A stretch of 64,000 nt of DNA from Gambelia wislizenii (Eukaryota; Chordata; Lepidosauria; Squamata; Crotaphytidae), in contig JAUMIR010000001.1 of assembly GCA_030847615.1 (NCBI GenBank), forward strand, positions 181,927,001-181,991,000. Direction: 5' to 3'. The position numbers were made by a program, and so were the translations under genes. The notes under the pieces are model-generated. The model saw only the letters and a list, made by a program, of their open reading frames with translations. It searched no databases and was not told the origin of the DNA. Each line of letters begins with the position of its first letter. Within the stretch, counting starts at the first letter, position 1. Shown piece after piece: positions 22,919-33,422 of this stretch.

Positions 22919-23353
22919 AATCCATGGCACCTTCAGTACTAATAATTTATGTATTTGGCATTATAGCATTTTTACACAGTTTTGGTAGGGTAGTTTGTTC
23001 TGATGTGTTTCCCCCTTATTTGTTTTTGTGCACTTATTTGTCCCTTTGTCGCTATGCACTGTTTGCAGGGACTTCTGTAAAAAAATGGACCTCAGCTCTC
23101 TATGAACCAGTGGCAGTCACTGGCTTTCATGTTATGGATGAGGTAAAGCTACTCTGGCCTTTATTCCAGACTGTAAAGGAGCTAAAATGTTATGTGAAGT
23201 GATAAAACTTAATGGGGGATTCACAGTATTATTGTTTTAAAAAAAACAAAATGTGGAATTGGAAATGTTTGAGGAAGAAAAAAATAGAACGAAAAATGTG
23301 CCTATCCCCTGTAAATTGTGTTACTACAGAGTAAGCAAACATATATACAAAGA
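22919..23353. other. unassigned non-coding sequence
   Basis: No recognised gene or repeat. The open frame at 22924-23202 has no family motif. Confidence 0.4.
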
Positions 23354-23956
23354 GTAGGGGCTCAGCTAGATAGAAGAATTAGTAGTGAAAAATAGTGCCT
23401 TACCTCCCTATCACTGCAGTGTTCATTTGTGTCCACGTCTCATTTGTAAGCTTGCTGGAAGGGAAAATTAGTGAGATTGCAGTTTACACAGAGCAGCATC
23501 CCTGAAAAAAGATGGTAGCTGCAAGTGAGTTGCCTCCCAAAAAGAAAATCTCCCTCCATTCTCCCCCCTTAAAAAAAAGATGCAGAAGAGTTGCACTTAA
23601 AACCCTTCTTGCTTTTGCTCTGCCACTTGAATGATCATGCACAGGATCGTTCAGTGGCAAAAACAACAACAGTGGTGGCCCTGGCAGCTTCCTTTCTTGC
23701 AAGCCCACTTCAGCCAAGGACTGACCAATCAGATTTCAGCTCCGCTGTGTGACCCTTTTCGATCTGCTTGTTTAGATGGCCTATTATGCGCATTTTCACA
23801 CAATTTTTAAAAAAGATTGTGAGAAACAGCAAAAACTATTTGTAGTTTTCAGGGGGGGGGCTGAATATGGTGAATCCCAGCAGGAACTCATCTAAACTAA
23901 AAGGTATTCTGGCCATATTCTTTCCCAAAAAAATTTGTCATCTAAACAACCCCTAG
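23354..23956. mobile_element. possible hAT-like non-autonomous element
   Basis: The left end AGTAGGGGCTCAGCTAGATA pairs with the reverse complement of the right end, CTAGGGGTTGTTTAGATGAC, as an imperfect inverted repeat. No transposase frame is present and no clean 8-bp duplication was found. The call rests on the termini alone. Confidence 0.4.
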
Positions 23957-24964
23957 AACTGTTTCCATTGCCAGTGGTATACAAGATGATGAAGGGAATG
24001 ATTCAAAAACCACAGAGTAGATCGAGTTAATCTGCACTACATAAAACTGTAAACTTTTAGAAGAGCATAGTGTTGCAGTGAGAGAAAAGCAGCAATAAGC
24101 ATCTGTGGCTGAAAATATTAAAGGCACAGAACTCAGAAAATGCCATATTCATGCTAATTTTGGTATATTATGCAATTCTTTTGGAAATGTGGATTTCCTC
24201 TCCTTTAAATCACATTTAACATGAAAACATGTTTATCCTAATATGACTTCATGCTTGTATATTCATGAAAGGTTAAAAATTTTCCCTTGCAATGATTAAA
24301 AATGCCCCGTAGACAAACCATGTGCACTACAATGTTAGTGCTCCTTAGTCACACTTCCTGAGATGGTGGTGGGCTGTGCAAATAGAATAAGGCAAGTTTC
24401 TTCTCTAGGGTGTGGTCCAGACAATGAAAATACACCCCATGGAATTTGTAGAGAATATGATGTGTCCCAACATGATCCAAATGAGATTCATAGTGTTCAG
24501 AAGGGGGAGGCTAACAATTCCACAACCCATGCAGTAAAAGGATTTGTGGTTTCCCCCAAAGTTTCTCAGAAAATGCACATAGATGCACATTTTCACACAT
24601 GTGAAAATCCAAATTTGCATTGCTGTGTATTTTTGCTGTATTGCTCTTTGTCAGTCCGTGTGGCCACTCCATTCAAATAGATGTGAATGGGTGTGAATAG
24701 GCAAAAACAGCACTGTGAATGGGCGAAAATGCACACCCACTCACAGTATACCATCACATCTAGAGAACGGGGATTTTGCCCAAGCCTCCTCCCCCCTGTT
24801 GTGTACTGACTGGATATGATGGTAGAAACTGGATACTGGTAGGAACATTTTAATTTCCCTGCTTACTTGTAGTAGAGGGAACATTGTGATCCTCTGCTAG
24901 TTTCCCAGAGACTGAAACACCATTAGTGCACTGAGAATCTTCAGGATTTCTAAACCCACACCTG
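23957..24964. other. unassigned non-coding sequence
   Basis: No gene recognised. A block at about 24400-24780 has short repeated words (GTGAATGGG, GCACA) that suggest an old DNA transposon, but its ends could not be defined. Confidence 0.35.
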
Positions 24965-24970
24965 CTATAA

Positions 24971-25606
24971 TGGAGAGCAGCTATACAGTCTCAAACAACC
25001 GTCTTGAAGAAGAAATGGAGAAACTATTCAGAATTAACTCAGTGACAGAGAGAGAAAGAAAGCTACTGAGGGACATTGTGATTCAATTTAACAAAGTTAA
25101 GATACGTGATAGAATACTACAAAAAAAGCTATAGAAACTCATGTAAAATAGGAGAAGAAGAAGTAAAAATCGTTAAGGATATACCTTCATGAATACTAAA
25201 AAGAAGACAAGATTAGAAAACAATAACTCAGGTTCTAACAAAAAACGGAGTCAATAAAATAGAAGGAATATCCTTTATATATAGACAAATGAAATACAAT
25301 ATAGATACTGTACAGAAAGCTATAGAATTCTGTAAAAAATTTTGGAAAAACAAACAAGACAAAGACAAACAATCAGACATATCTAAAGGGAAAATAGGAC
25401 AAGAGGACAAGCCAATCAAGAAGATAAAGACAAGATCAGAGGAAGTGGAAGACGAAGAAGAACAAAGGCGTACAGAAGAGGAAGATTTAGAAGTAGAGTT
25501 AGAAATAGACGACAAAGGGGAATCTGAAAAAGAGGAAGAAGAAAAGGAAAAAGAAGAAGAAGAAATAGAATTAGAGGATGAAGAAGAAGAGACAAGAGAC
25601 GACTAG
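24971..25606 (+). pseudogene. L1-A ORF1 remnant with acidic C-terminal tail
   Basis: The frame from ATG 24971 gives a charged helical segment (EEEMEKLFRINSVTERERK) that matches LEAEFDKLFRINS of the second L1, then stops appear. The C-terminal domain resumes at about 25230 (TKNGVNKIEGISFIYRQMKY, then CKKFWKNK) and runs to TAG at 25604-25606. The last ~60 residues are almost all Glu, Asp, Lys and Arg, strongly acidic and encoded by GAA/GAG-rich sequence. ORF1 proteins normally chaperone L1 RNA through a basic C-terminal domain, so the acidic extension is unusual. It is shared with the second L1. Confidence 0.8.
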
Positions 25607-25619
25607 ATAAGATATCCCA

Positions 25620-26919
25620 ATCAAAATAAGCTCGGGGAATGTGAAGGCTTAAATTCAGAATACAAAAGAAAGCAATTTTTTCATTATTTAGAGAAACAAA
25701 AAACTGATGTAACATGCATACAAGAAATTAAAATAGGACAAGAAGACACAAGATTTCTAAGGAACATGAAGTTAGGACAAGTTTTCTATTCAGTCAACCC
25801 CAAAAAGAAAAAGAGAGGAATTGCAGTGTACATTGATCAGAAATACCATGCAAAAGAAGTATTCAAAGATGAGGAAGGAGAATACATAGGAGTAGAAGCA
25901 GACTTTCATAATATAAGCGCAACAATTGTGGGAATATATGCCCCAAATGTTAAACAAGAAAAATTCTATAAGAAATTGCATAAGCAGATAAGCAAGCATG
26001 TAAAAGGTAACATAATATTGGTAGGAGACTTTAACGGGGTTCTAGACCCAAAACTGGATAGATCAACTAAAAAGCGACTAGGATCGCAAGGAAAGCTTCC
26101 ATCAAGCTTTTTTGACATAAAAGAAGAGCTCATTCTAGAGGACATATGGACCAAGATGTATGGAAAGGAGAAAGGGCTCACCTTTTATTCAGAAAGATTT
26201 AAGTCCATGTCAAGATTGGATATGTTTTTGGTTTCTAAAAAATTGATGCCACAAATCATTATCATGGAAATACTGGCAAAAATTACATAAGATCACTTTC
26301 CGATTAAATTAACATTGAAAGCAAATAAGAGAACATCAAATTGGAAATTAAATGATAACTTACTGAAAAATGAAGTTTGTTAAAAGTCTGAAACAAGAGA
26401 TCACATTATATTTTAAGGAAAATGATAACAAGGAGTGCAAGATGAAAACAGTTTGGGACGCTGGAAAAACAGTGTTTAGAGGATTATTAATTAAAAGGGG
26501 AGCAGAAGTAAAGAAACAAAACACTGTGAGATATAATTACCTAATTAAAGAATTGAGAAAGAAAGAGGAAGAACTTAGAGACAATCCCTGTAAAGAAAAG
26601 TTAATAAGACAAATTAAACTAATTCAAATGCAGATAAATCTGGAAACCATGTCAATACTTGAGAAGAGAATGAGAACAGCACATCAAATAAATTTTGAAT
26701 ACGCAAATAAAGCTAGTAAATGACTGGCGTACAGACTGAGAAAAGAAGCAGGAAAAAATTGATAACGGAAATAATGCGACATGGAAAATTGACTACTAAA
26801 CAAGAAGAAATAAGTGAAGGATTTAGAACATTTTACAGTGAAATATTTGACCAAAAGCTCCGATCAGAGGAAGAGATTAAGATGAGAAACTACTTAGAAA
26901 ACCAAACCTTCCCAAAGTT
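25620..26919 (+). pseudogene. L1-A ORF2, endonuclease and linker part
   Basis: ORF2 follows ORF1 by about 15 nt. Endonuclease motifs are CIQEIKIGQED (25710), RGIAVYID, IYAPNVKQEKFY, the catalytic LVGDFNGVLDPKLDRS (26020), SRLDMFLVSKK and DHFPI (26292). The open stretch at 25766-26290 ends in a TAA just before the conserved DHFPI. The linker includes WDAGKTVFRGLLIKR and a Lys/Glu-rich helix. The frame then stops at 26721-26723, resumes (KLTTKQEEISEGFRTFYSEI), and reaches NQTFPKF at the insertion point of the second L1. The frame continues across the insertion at 33441. Confidence 0.9.
26902..26919. repeat. 18-bp target-site duplication of L1-B (left copy)
   Basis: CCAAACCTTCCCAAAGTT is identical to 33423-33440. 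It marks the site where the minus-strand L1 integrated. One copy belongs to the original L1-A ORF2. Confidence 0.95.
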
Positions 26920-27306
26920 TTTTAATTATTTTTTATTATACTCTTAAGACGACCAAAACAAAAACATACATACACATGATCACATAACATGCATATAATC
27001 ACATGACTTTCGTATTGTTACTACATAGCGAAGTATGTACATACACAAATAAAACTAAATCTGCATCAGACTTCCTATATGTTTGGTGCTGTTGGAACAA
27101 CAATATCTCTTTCACTCTATACCAATAAAAGACCTTCTATTAATAGTCTTTCTGTTCTTTATTGCCTTATCTGTTATGTCATTATGATTCTCTATCTGTC
27201 TGTCGACTCTATTTAATTCTTTTAATCTATTCTTCTATCCCATCAGTTTCAAATATTCAATATCATAGATCAAACCCCCTTTTTCCCATTGTTTTAGTAC
27301 TGGAAA

Positions 27307-30300
27307 TCATTTTTCTAAAGATTTTTCTTTTGGTATATTATGTATTTTTACCCTTAAAATATCTAATTCTATCATTTCCTGTGATTTTTCCATCCATTCA
27401 TCTATAGTGGGTGCATTTAAGGATATCCACCTCCTCATTATTACCAATCTTGCTGCCATAATTAGATAAAGAATAATTCTCCAATTTTTACCTTCCTTTT
27501 CTTTTTTGATTATGTCAGTTATGTTCAGCAAGTATAGTTCGGGCTTTGCTTCAAAATGAATTTGCAACACATCTTCCAAAAGTTTATGCACCTTACCCCA
27601 AATTTTTTTAATCACCTTACAGCTCCACCACATGTGGAGCAAAGTACCCCTGTTGCTCTGACATCTCCAACACTTATTACTGACAGATTTATTCATTTTG
27701 TTCAATCTAGTAGGCATAAAATACCACCTATGAGTAATTTTCATATAATTTTCTTTCAAATTTTGACATATGGTAAACTTGTTGGTTTTACTCCTTGCCC
27801 TTTCCCACGCTTCTAGTTCTATGGGATGACCTAAATCTGCTGCCCATCTAAGCATGTAATCCTTAATATTGTCCATTTCTAGTTTCCTTTTTAATAATAA
27901 TTTGTATAATTTACTGACCCATTTTCTTCTTTTGCCCATGCCATACAATTTTGTCTAATTCATTTCCCTCACGTTCTATATCTTCTGTCCTTACATCCTC
28001 TACAAATCTGGTTTTTAGTTGATAGTAGGTAAACCAGTTAATTTTACATATTTCTTCTAATTGCTCTTTAGATTTCAGCATTATTTTCCCTTCTCCACTT
28101 ACACTTATTATGTCTTTATATCTTAACCAATTTATGAGTGTTTTCCATCTATTTTGAAAAGCCTCCTGTGGTGAGGTCCAATATGGTAGCTTATTGTAGA
28201 ACATATTTTTAATTTTCTTCCAAACTAGTAAAAGAGCCCTTCTAACATAGTGATTATTAAATTCTTTGTTAATTTTATCTATACCATAACAGAAATAGGC
28301 ATGCCACCTAAACCTATTATTATGGCCCTCTAGATTTAATATATTATCATTGTTCAATCTCACCCAATCTTGTATCCATGTAAGGGCGGCCAAATAATAG
28401 TATGATTTTAGATCAGGCATGTCCCATCCTCCTCTCTTCTTTTCATCTATGATATATTTCCACTTAATTCTAGATCTCTTGTCATTCCAAATAAAGTTTT
28501 TAAAATCTCTTTCCCATTCATCCCAACATTTTTTGTTTATTATAATTGGTGCATTTTGAAATAAAAATAACATTTTTGGCAATATTATCATTTTGCAGGC
28601 TGCTATTTTCCCTAGGATCGACAGATTCAATTTTCCCCATCTCTTCATTTCATTTTTAATTTCCTTCCATGTTTTAATGTAGTTATTTTCAAATAAATCT
28701 GAATTTCTCTTTGTTATCCATAACCCTAGATATCTCACTTTATTTTCAACTTTACATCCAGATTTTTCCATTAATATTTTTTCCTCTTGTTTGTTCATAT
28801 TTTTTGTTATCAATGTTGATTTTTCTTTATTGATCTTAAATCCTGCCTGTTGCCCAAATTCGGTTATGGTACTTAGTAGATGTCCTATATTTTCTATCGG
28901 ATTCTCTGAGAAAAATACTAAATTGTCAGCAAATGCACGGAGCTTCAAGTTTTTGCCTCTTATTCTAACTCCTGGAAGTTTGGTGTTATTTCTTATGCTT
29001 CTATTCAGAACCTCTAAAACAAGAATGAATAATAAGGGCGATAGCGGGCACCCCTGTCTGGTGCCCTTATTTACATTAATTACTTCCGATCTTTCCCCAT
29101 TAATAATTAGCTGCACACTTTGTTTATGGTATATCTTTCCCACTTTCTTTATAAACTTGTCGCCCAAATCCATCCTCTTCATTACTTCAAGTAAGAAGTT
29201 CCACCTCACATTGTCAAAGGTCTTCTCCGCATCAACAAATAACAATGCTAATTTTTTCTCATTGTTTGCCTCAAAATATTCTATAATATCCAGAATTATT
29301 CTCGTGTTGTTATTTATCTGTCTACCTGGGAGGAAGCCATGTTCGTCTTCATGTATTGTTTCAGATAATACTTTTTCAGTCTTCTTGCAAGAATTGAAGT
29401 AAATATTTTGTAGTCAGTGTTTAACAATAAGATAGGTCTATAATTTGCAACCTCTTTCTTATCTTTACCATCTTTTGGTATTAAAGCTACATTTGCCAAA
29501 GTCCATGAATCTGGAATACCTTTCTCCTCTACCTCTCTGAAGGGTTCATATAATGGAATGATTATTTCGTCTTCCATCAGCTTATAGAAGAGAGCCGAAT
29601 ATCCGTCAGGACCCAGTGCTTTATTTGATTTTAATTGTCTAATTGCTGTTGAGATCTCTGCAATCGAAATGGGGTCATTTAATTTCTTCCTTTGTTCTGT
29701 AGATATCTTGGGTATATTTTGTTGTTCCAAATATTTTTCCATCTGCTCTTCTTCTTCCCTACTGAACTTTTTTTCCTCAAATAATTGCTTATAATATTCT
29801 TGGAAAGCCTCTACTATTTCTTTTTGATTAGTTACTGTCCTCTCATTCCTATTGATTTGTACAATAAGTTTCTTTTCCAGTTTTTTCAGTTTATATGACA
29901 GCCATTTTCCTGCTTTATTTGAATGTTCAAAATTTCTCTGCTTCGTTCTTTTCATTTCCCTTTCAATTAATGTCAAATCTTCCATATTAATTTGTTTTTG
30001 TATTAGCATAATTTGTTTCGTTATATTTTTTCTTATTTGGATGTTCTCTTAATTCTTTCTCTTTGATTTCTAGCTGTTTGACAAGATATCTGTATCTTTC
30101 TGATTTTATTTTATTAACTTCAGCACTTTTCTTAATCAGAAGCCCTTGAATAACTGCCTTACTGGCATCCCAAACTGTTCTTGATTGACATTCTCCTGTC
30201 ATATTTTCTTTAAAATAAAACTTTAATTCCTTTTTAAATGTTTTTACAAACTTCTCATCTCTTAATAACTGTTCATTCATTCTCCAATGAAATGTTTTTT

Positions 30301-31012
30301 GTATGTTTCTATTGATATCTTAATTGGATTGTGATCTGATAATGTTTTGGTCAATATTTCCATCTTTAAAATAGATGGTAAAATATTTCTTGAAGCTAAA
30401 ATCAGATCTATTCTAGACATAGTTTTGAATCTGTCCAAGAAAAAGGTAAACCCTTTTTCTTTCCCTTGTTTAATTGTCCAAACATCTTCCAGATTCAATT
30501 GAATCTTCATCTCAAAGAAACTCTCTGGAAGTTTCCCTTGCAATCTTGACTCTTTCTTTGTGGTTCTATCCATATTTGTGTCTATCACTCCATTAAAGTC
30601 TCCTATGATTATGATATTCTCCTTGTCATATCTTTCTGTCCTTTTATGAAGTTCTTTAAAAATGTTTTTTGATTATTGTTTGGTGCATAGACTCCCACTA
30701 TGACTATTTTTCTCTCCTGGAGTGTTACTTCAATTCCAATCATTTGCCCATCTTCGACTTTGAACAGTTCTTTGGATGTATGTCTACTGTTCACATACAG
30801 AGCTACTTCCCTCTTTTTTTATTATTTATTGCTGAATGGAAAAGGTTTCCTAATTTTGAATTCCTCAGAAATCTAATATCTTCGTTTTTAATTTTGGTTT
30901 CCTGTATACAGACTATGTCCGATTTTAGTCTTTCCAAATGGTGCATTATCTGTCTTCACTTGTATTCAGAATTAAGACCTTTTATATTCCATGATGTTAT
31001 TTTAATGGTCAT
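27307..31012 (-). pseudogene. L1-B ORF2 (endonuclease-reverse transcriptase), broken
   Basis: ORF2 starts at ATG 31012 (MTIKITSWNIKGLNSEYK), 16 nt after the ORF1 stop, and ends at 27307, about 1235 codons against ~1275 for mammalian L1. A TGA follows immediately after SEYK. Endonuclease pieces cover VIVGVYAPNNNQ and SRIDLILASRN. The linker has WDASKAVIQG. RT begins with SNKALGPDGYSALFYK (29620 region), then a 444-codon open stretch 29245-27911 with LFVDAEKTFDNVRWNF, GTRQGCPLSPLLFILV and AFADNLVFF, where the second catalytic Asp is Asn. The C-terminal piece 27948-27307 has the Cys-rich motif CWRCQSNRGTLLHMWWSC. At least six frame breaks are present. Confidence 0.92.
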
Positions 31013-31028
31013 CTTCTTCTGACGTATT

Positions 31029-32052
31029 CTACTTCTCTTCTTGTTTAGGGTCTTCTAATTCTTCTTCCTCCTCGTTACTTTCTTCTTCTACGTCCTTTCC
31101 TATCAATTCTTCTTCTTGTTGTTGTTCACTTTCCTGTTCTCCCAAATTTGCTTCTTGTGCTCTTTCCTCTATTTCTGATTCTATGTCCTTTTCTTTTAGC
31201 TGTTTCTTTCTCACCTTTTCTTTCTTTTCTTTCTTCATTTCCAATTTTTTTACAGAATTCTTTACCTTTTGTTAATGTATTAATTCTATATCATTTATAA
31301 GTGAAGGAGATACCCTCAATGCACTCCCATTTATAATTAATACCCTTTCTCATTAGTAATTGAGTGATAAATTTGTAGTCTTGCCACTTCTTCAACATAG
31401 TAGATGGAATATCTTTGAAGATCTTAACTTCATTTCCATTTATAGTTAACTTATTTTTATAGCTTTGCTATATTATCATATCCCTTGTTCTTGTTCTAGT
31501 AAACAAGATAATATCTCTAGAAAGCTTTTTATCCCTTGCTATTTATGAATTAATCCTGAAAAGTTTATCAAACTCTGCCTCGAGATTTTCTCCAGTATAA
31601 CCAATGAACTTTGCCAATGGAGCCGTTAACTTTCCACTAAATCTTCATTTAGTCTTTCTAAAATTCCTCTTAATTTGATACATTTTCCCCTGTATCTTAG
31701 CTCTTGATTCAAAATTTGTAGCTCTTCTGCTTGTTTATCTTCCTTTTTTACAGTTTCATCTGTCTTATTTGTTGTATCTTTCAATATATTAATTTCACAT
31801 TTAATTTCCTCTATTTCCTTGTGAATCTTATCTATTTTCCCCCAATATTTCTGTTTCCTTTTTATTGTCCATTTTAATTTCTTTCCTCGATTCTTTAAGT
31901 TCTGCCCTTATCTCTTGTTTAAAATTCTTTAATTCAGTTTTCAAATCTTCAACTATCAGGGAATGTAATTCAGATATTTTCATAGCTTCTATCGAACCTC
32001 TTCTAGTAATAACCTGTGTTTGGGTTACCCCTTTTCTAGTTCCTGAGGCCAT
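31029..32052 (-). pseudogene. L1-B ORF1, broken
   Basis: ORF1 starts at ATG 32052 (MASGTRKGVTQTQ). Its first part is a charged coiled-coil-like segment (LKTELKNFKQEIRAELKESR) that ends at a stop near 31828. The middle part, readable only by changing frame, has FDKLFRINS, then IPSTMLKKWQDYKFITQLLM and GINYKWECIEGISFTYK (31430-31300), matching the L1 ORF1 C-terminal domain. The last 71 codons (31244-31029) are Glu-rich (EEELIGKDVEEESNEEEEEL), the same acidic extension as in L1-A. It encoded the RNA-binding ORF1 protein and is now dead. Confidence 0.88.
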
Positions 32053-33422
32053 TTTTAGTCATTAATTCAATTATTACTTTGTGTACCAATTGTTACTTTA
32101 TTTATCTATACTGATATGTACCAAATATTAAATAACTGAGTGAAGTGGAAATTCTAAATGACTTTTCCCCTTTTTCAGGGACTCCAAATATCTATTTCTA
32201 AAACTCAAATTCACAAATACCAATTTTATTATGAAATCACAATTTTCCCAGAGTCTCAAATTAGATTTCCTAATCCTCAATGCATTTCCTCAGGTTACCA
32301 TCCACTATATCAAATTAATTGTGGTTGACCCCCCTTTTTTATTTTCTAGGAGGGGAGGAGATTCCAGGACGAGAGGAGATTCTAAAAATACAGAGTAGTG
32401 ATAACTAAAGCTTGAAGGAGCATAGAAAACTATAGAGAGCTGTTTTCTTTTTTTTTCTTCTTCTTTCCCCCCCCCCACTCTTTTCCTTCTCTCTCCCCAC
32501 TCTTCCCTGTTAGGTCTTCGTGTAATTCCTTCTTCCTTCTTTTAATTTTCTCTTCTTATATATATATATATATAGACACAACATTCAGTTTTTCCTATCC
32601 CTTCCTCTTCACCCTTTTCCCTCCCCACTTGCTTTTGTCTCAAACTACTAATGAATTTGACATTTACTTTACAAAAACAATATAAGATATAATTCAATTT
32701 ACTTTTCAAAACCAATATAGTACGTAGTTTAAATCTAAGCAAATAATCCTCAACCAGTTCTAGTGTATATCGTTGTGCTCCAAACTCACTCAACAATAAA
32801 TGTTCTCTTTTGAGTCCTTCCTTAAATCAGTATGGATGCCTGCAGTTTAACAGCTGTGCAAAGGAATAAATATGACTTACTTGTAATTGTTAAATTAACA
32901 AATATCCGAGCCAAGAGTCTCTCAAAGTGTTCAGAATTTGTACTTCCCAATCTCAATTTTCTTATGTTTTCTTAGTTCTCAGTTCTCAGTTCGCAATTCA
33001 CAGTTCTCAATTCCTCAATCCTCAATCCTGTTAAGTTTTCAAGTATAAAACCAACGTTGTTAGTTCCAAAAGCCCTTCCAGGTTCTTCTCTTCATGCAGG
33101 GAAGAACCCTTACCTTCAATAGGATTACAATGTTGGGATCTCTCTTACCATTCAGGTGATAGTTCGTATCTCCTTGTCTTTTGGAGATTTCTAAAGTGGC
33201 ATGGGTAAACTCTTCACTCCGTCAGCTCCTGCGTTTCAAAACCTCCGTTTTGAAACATCGAAGCTGAACCTAGGAGCCACTCTGAGTTCTTCCTTACCCC
33301 CTCTTCTCCCAAAGTAGGGGTTCTCCGATAGCCAGGAGAACAAAAACACCACTTTAGTGAGTTGTTCGAGGTGCTACTCCCTCCTCAAATGTCCATGTCC
33401 TCACCGAGCAGAAACCAGAAGC
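32053..33422 (-). promoter_or_regulatory. L1-B 5' UTR (presumed internal promoter)
   Basis: About 1.37 kb between the 5' end at 33422 and the ORF1 start. L1 5' UTRs normally carry the internal pol II promoter; no specific factor site was identified here. The region is higher in GC near its start. It has a perfect 10-bp hairpin at 33233-33256, a cluster of CAGTTCTCAGTTC-like short repeats at 32972-33030, a C-run (32468-32475) and a (TA)n run (about 32557-32573). Confidence 0.75.

Larger units (their letters stand above)
24965..26919 (+). mobile_element. L1 LINE (L1-A), 5' part, interrupted by a second L1
   Basis: The 5' portion of an old plus-strand L1. It begins in or near ORF1 and runs through the endonuclease to the linker before the RT. 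The element resumes at 33423 and ends in an A-rich tail near 36294, so its total length without the insert is about 4.8 kb. The 5' boundary near 24965-24990 is uncertain. A 7-bp word ACAGTCT at 24985-24991 recurs just after the A-tail (36295-36301) and might be a short target duplication, but it could be chance. Confidence 0.9.
26920..33422 (-). mobile_element. full-length L1 (L1-B), antisense, inserted in L1-A
   Basis: A complete L1 of 6503 bp on the minus strand: 5' UTR 33422-32053, ORF1 32052-31029, ORF2 31012-27307, 3' UTR 27306-26920 with an AATAAAAAATAATTAAAAAA-type end. It is bounded by a perfect 18-bp duplication (26902-26919 and 33423-33440) and therefore integrated by normal target-primed reverse transcription, without 5' truncation. 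It is related to the L1 it entered: both carry RVWGKIRSLFY/LVWKKIKNMFY-type blocks and the acidic ORF1 tail. Frameshifts and stops in both ORFs mean it is no longer active. Confidence 0.95.

Noticed and set aside
25289..25606. An independent acidic nuclear protein gene
   Set aside because: It lies in frame with the L1 ORF1 C-terminal domain directly before the L1 endonuclease, so it is the ORF1 tail.
28791..29402. 203-codon plus-strand open frame
   Set aside because: It is antisense to the L1-B reverse transcriptase and has no motif of its own.
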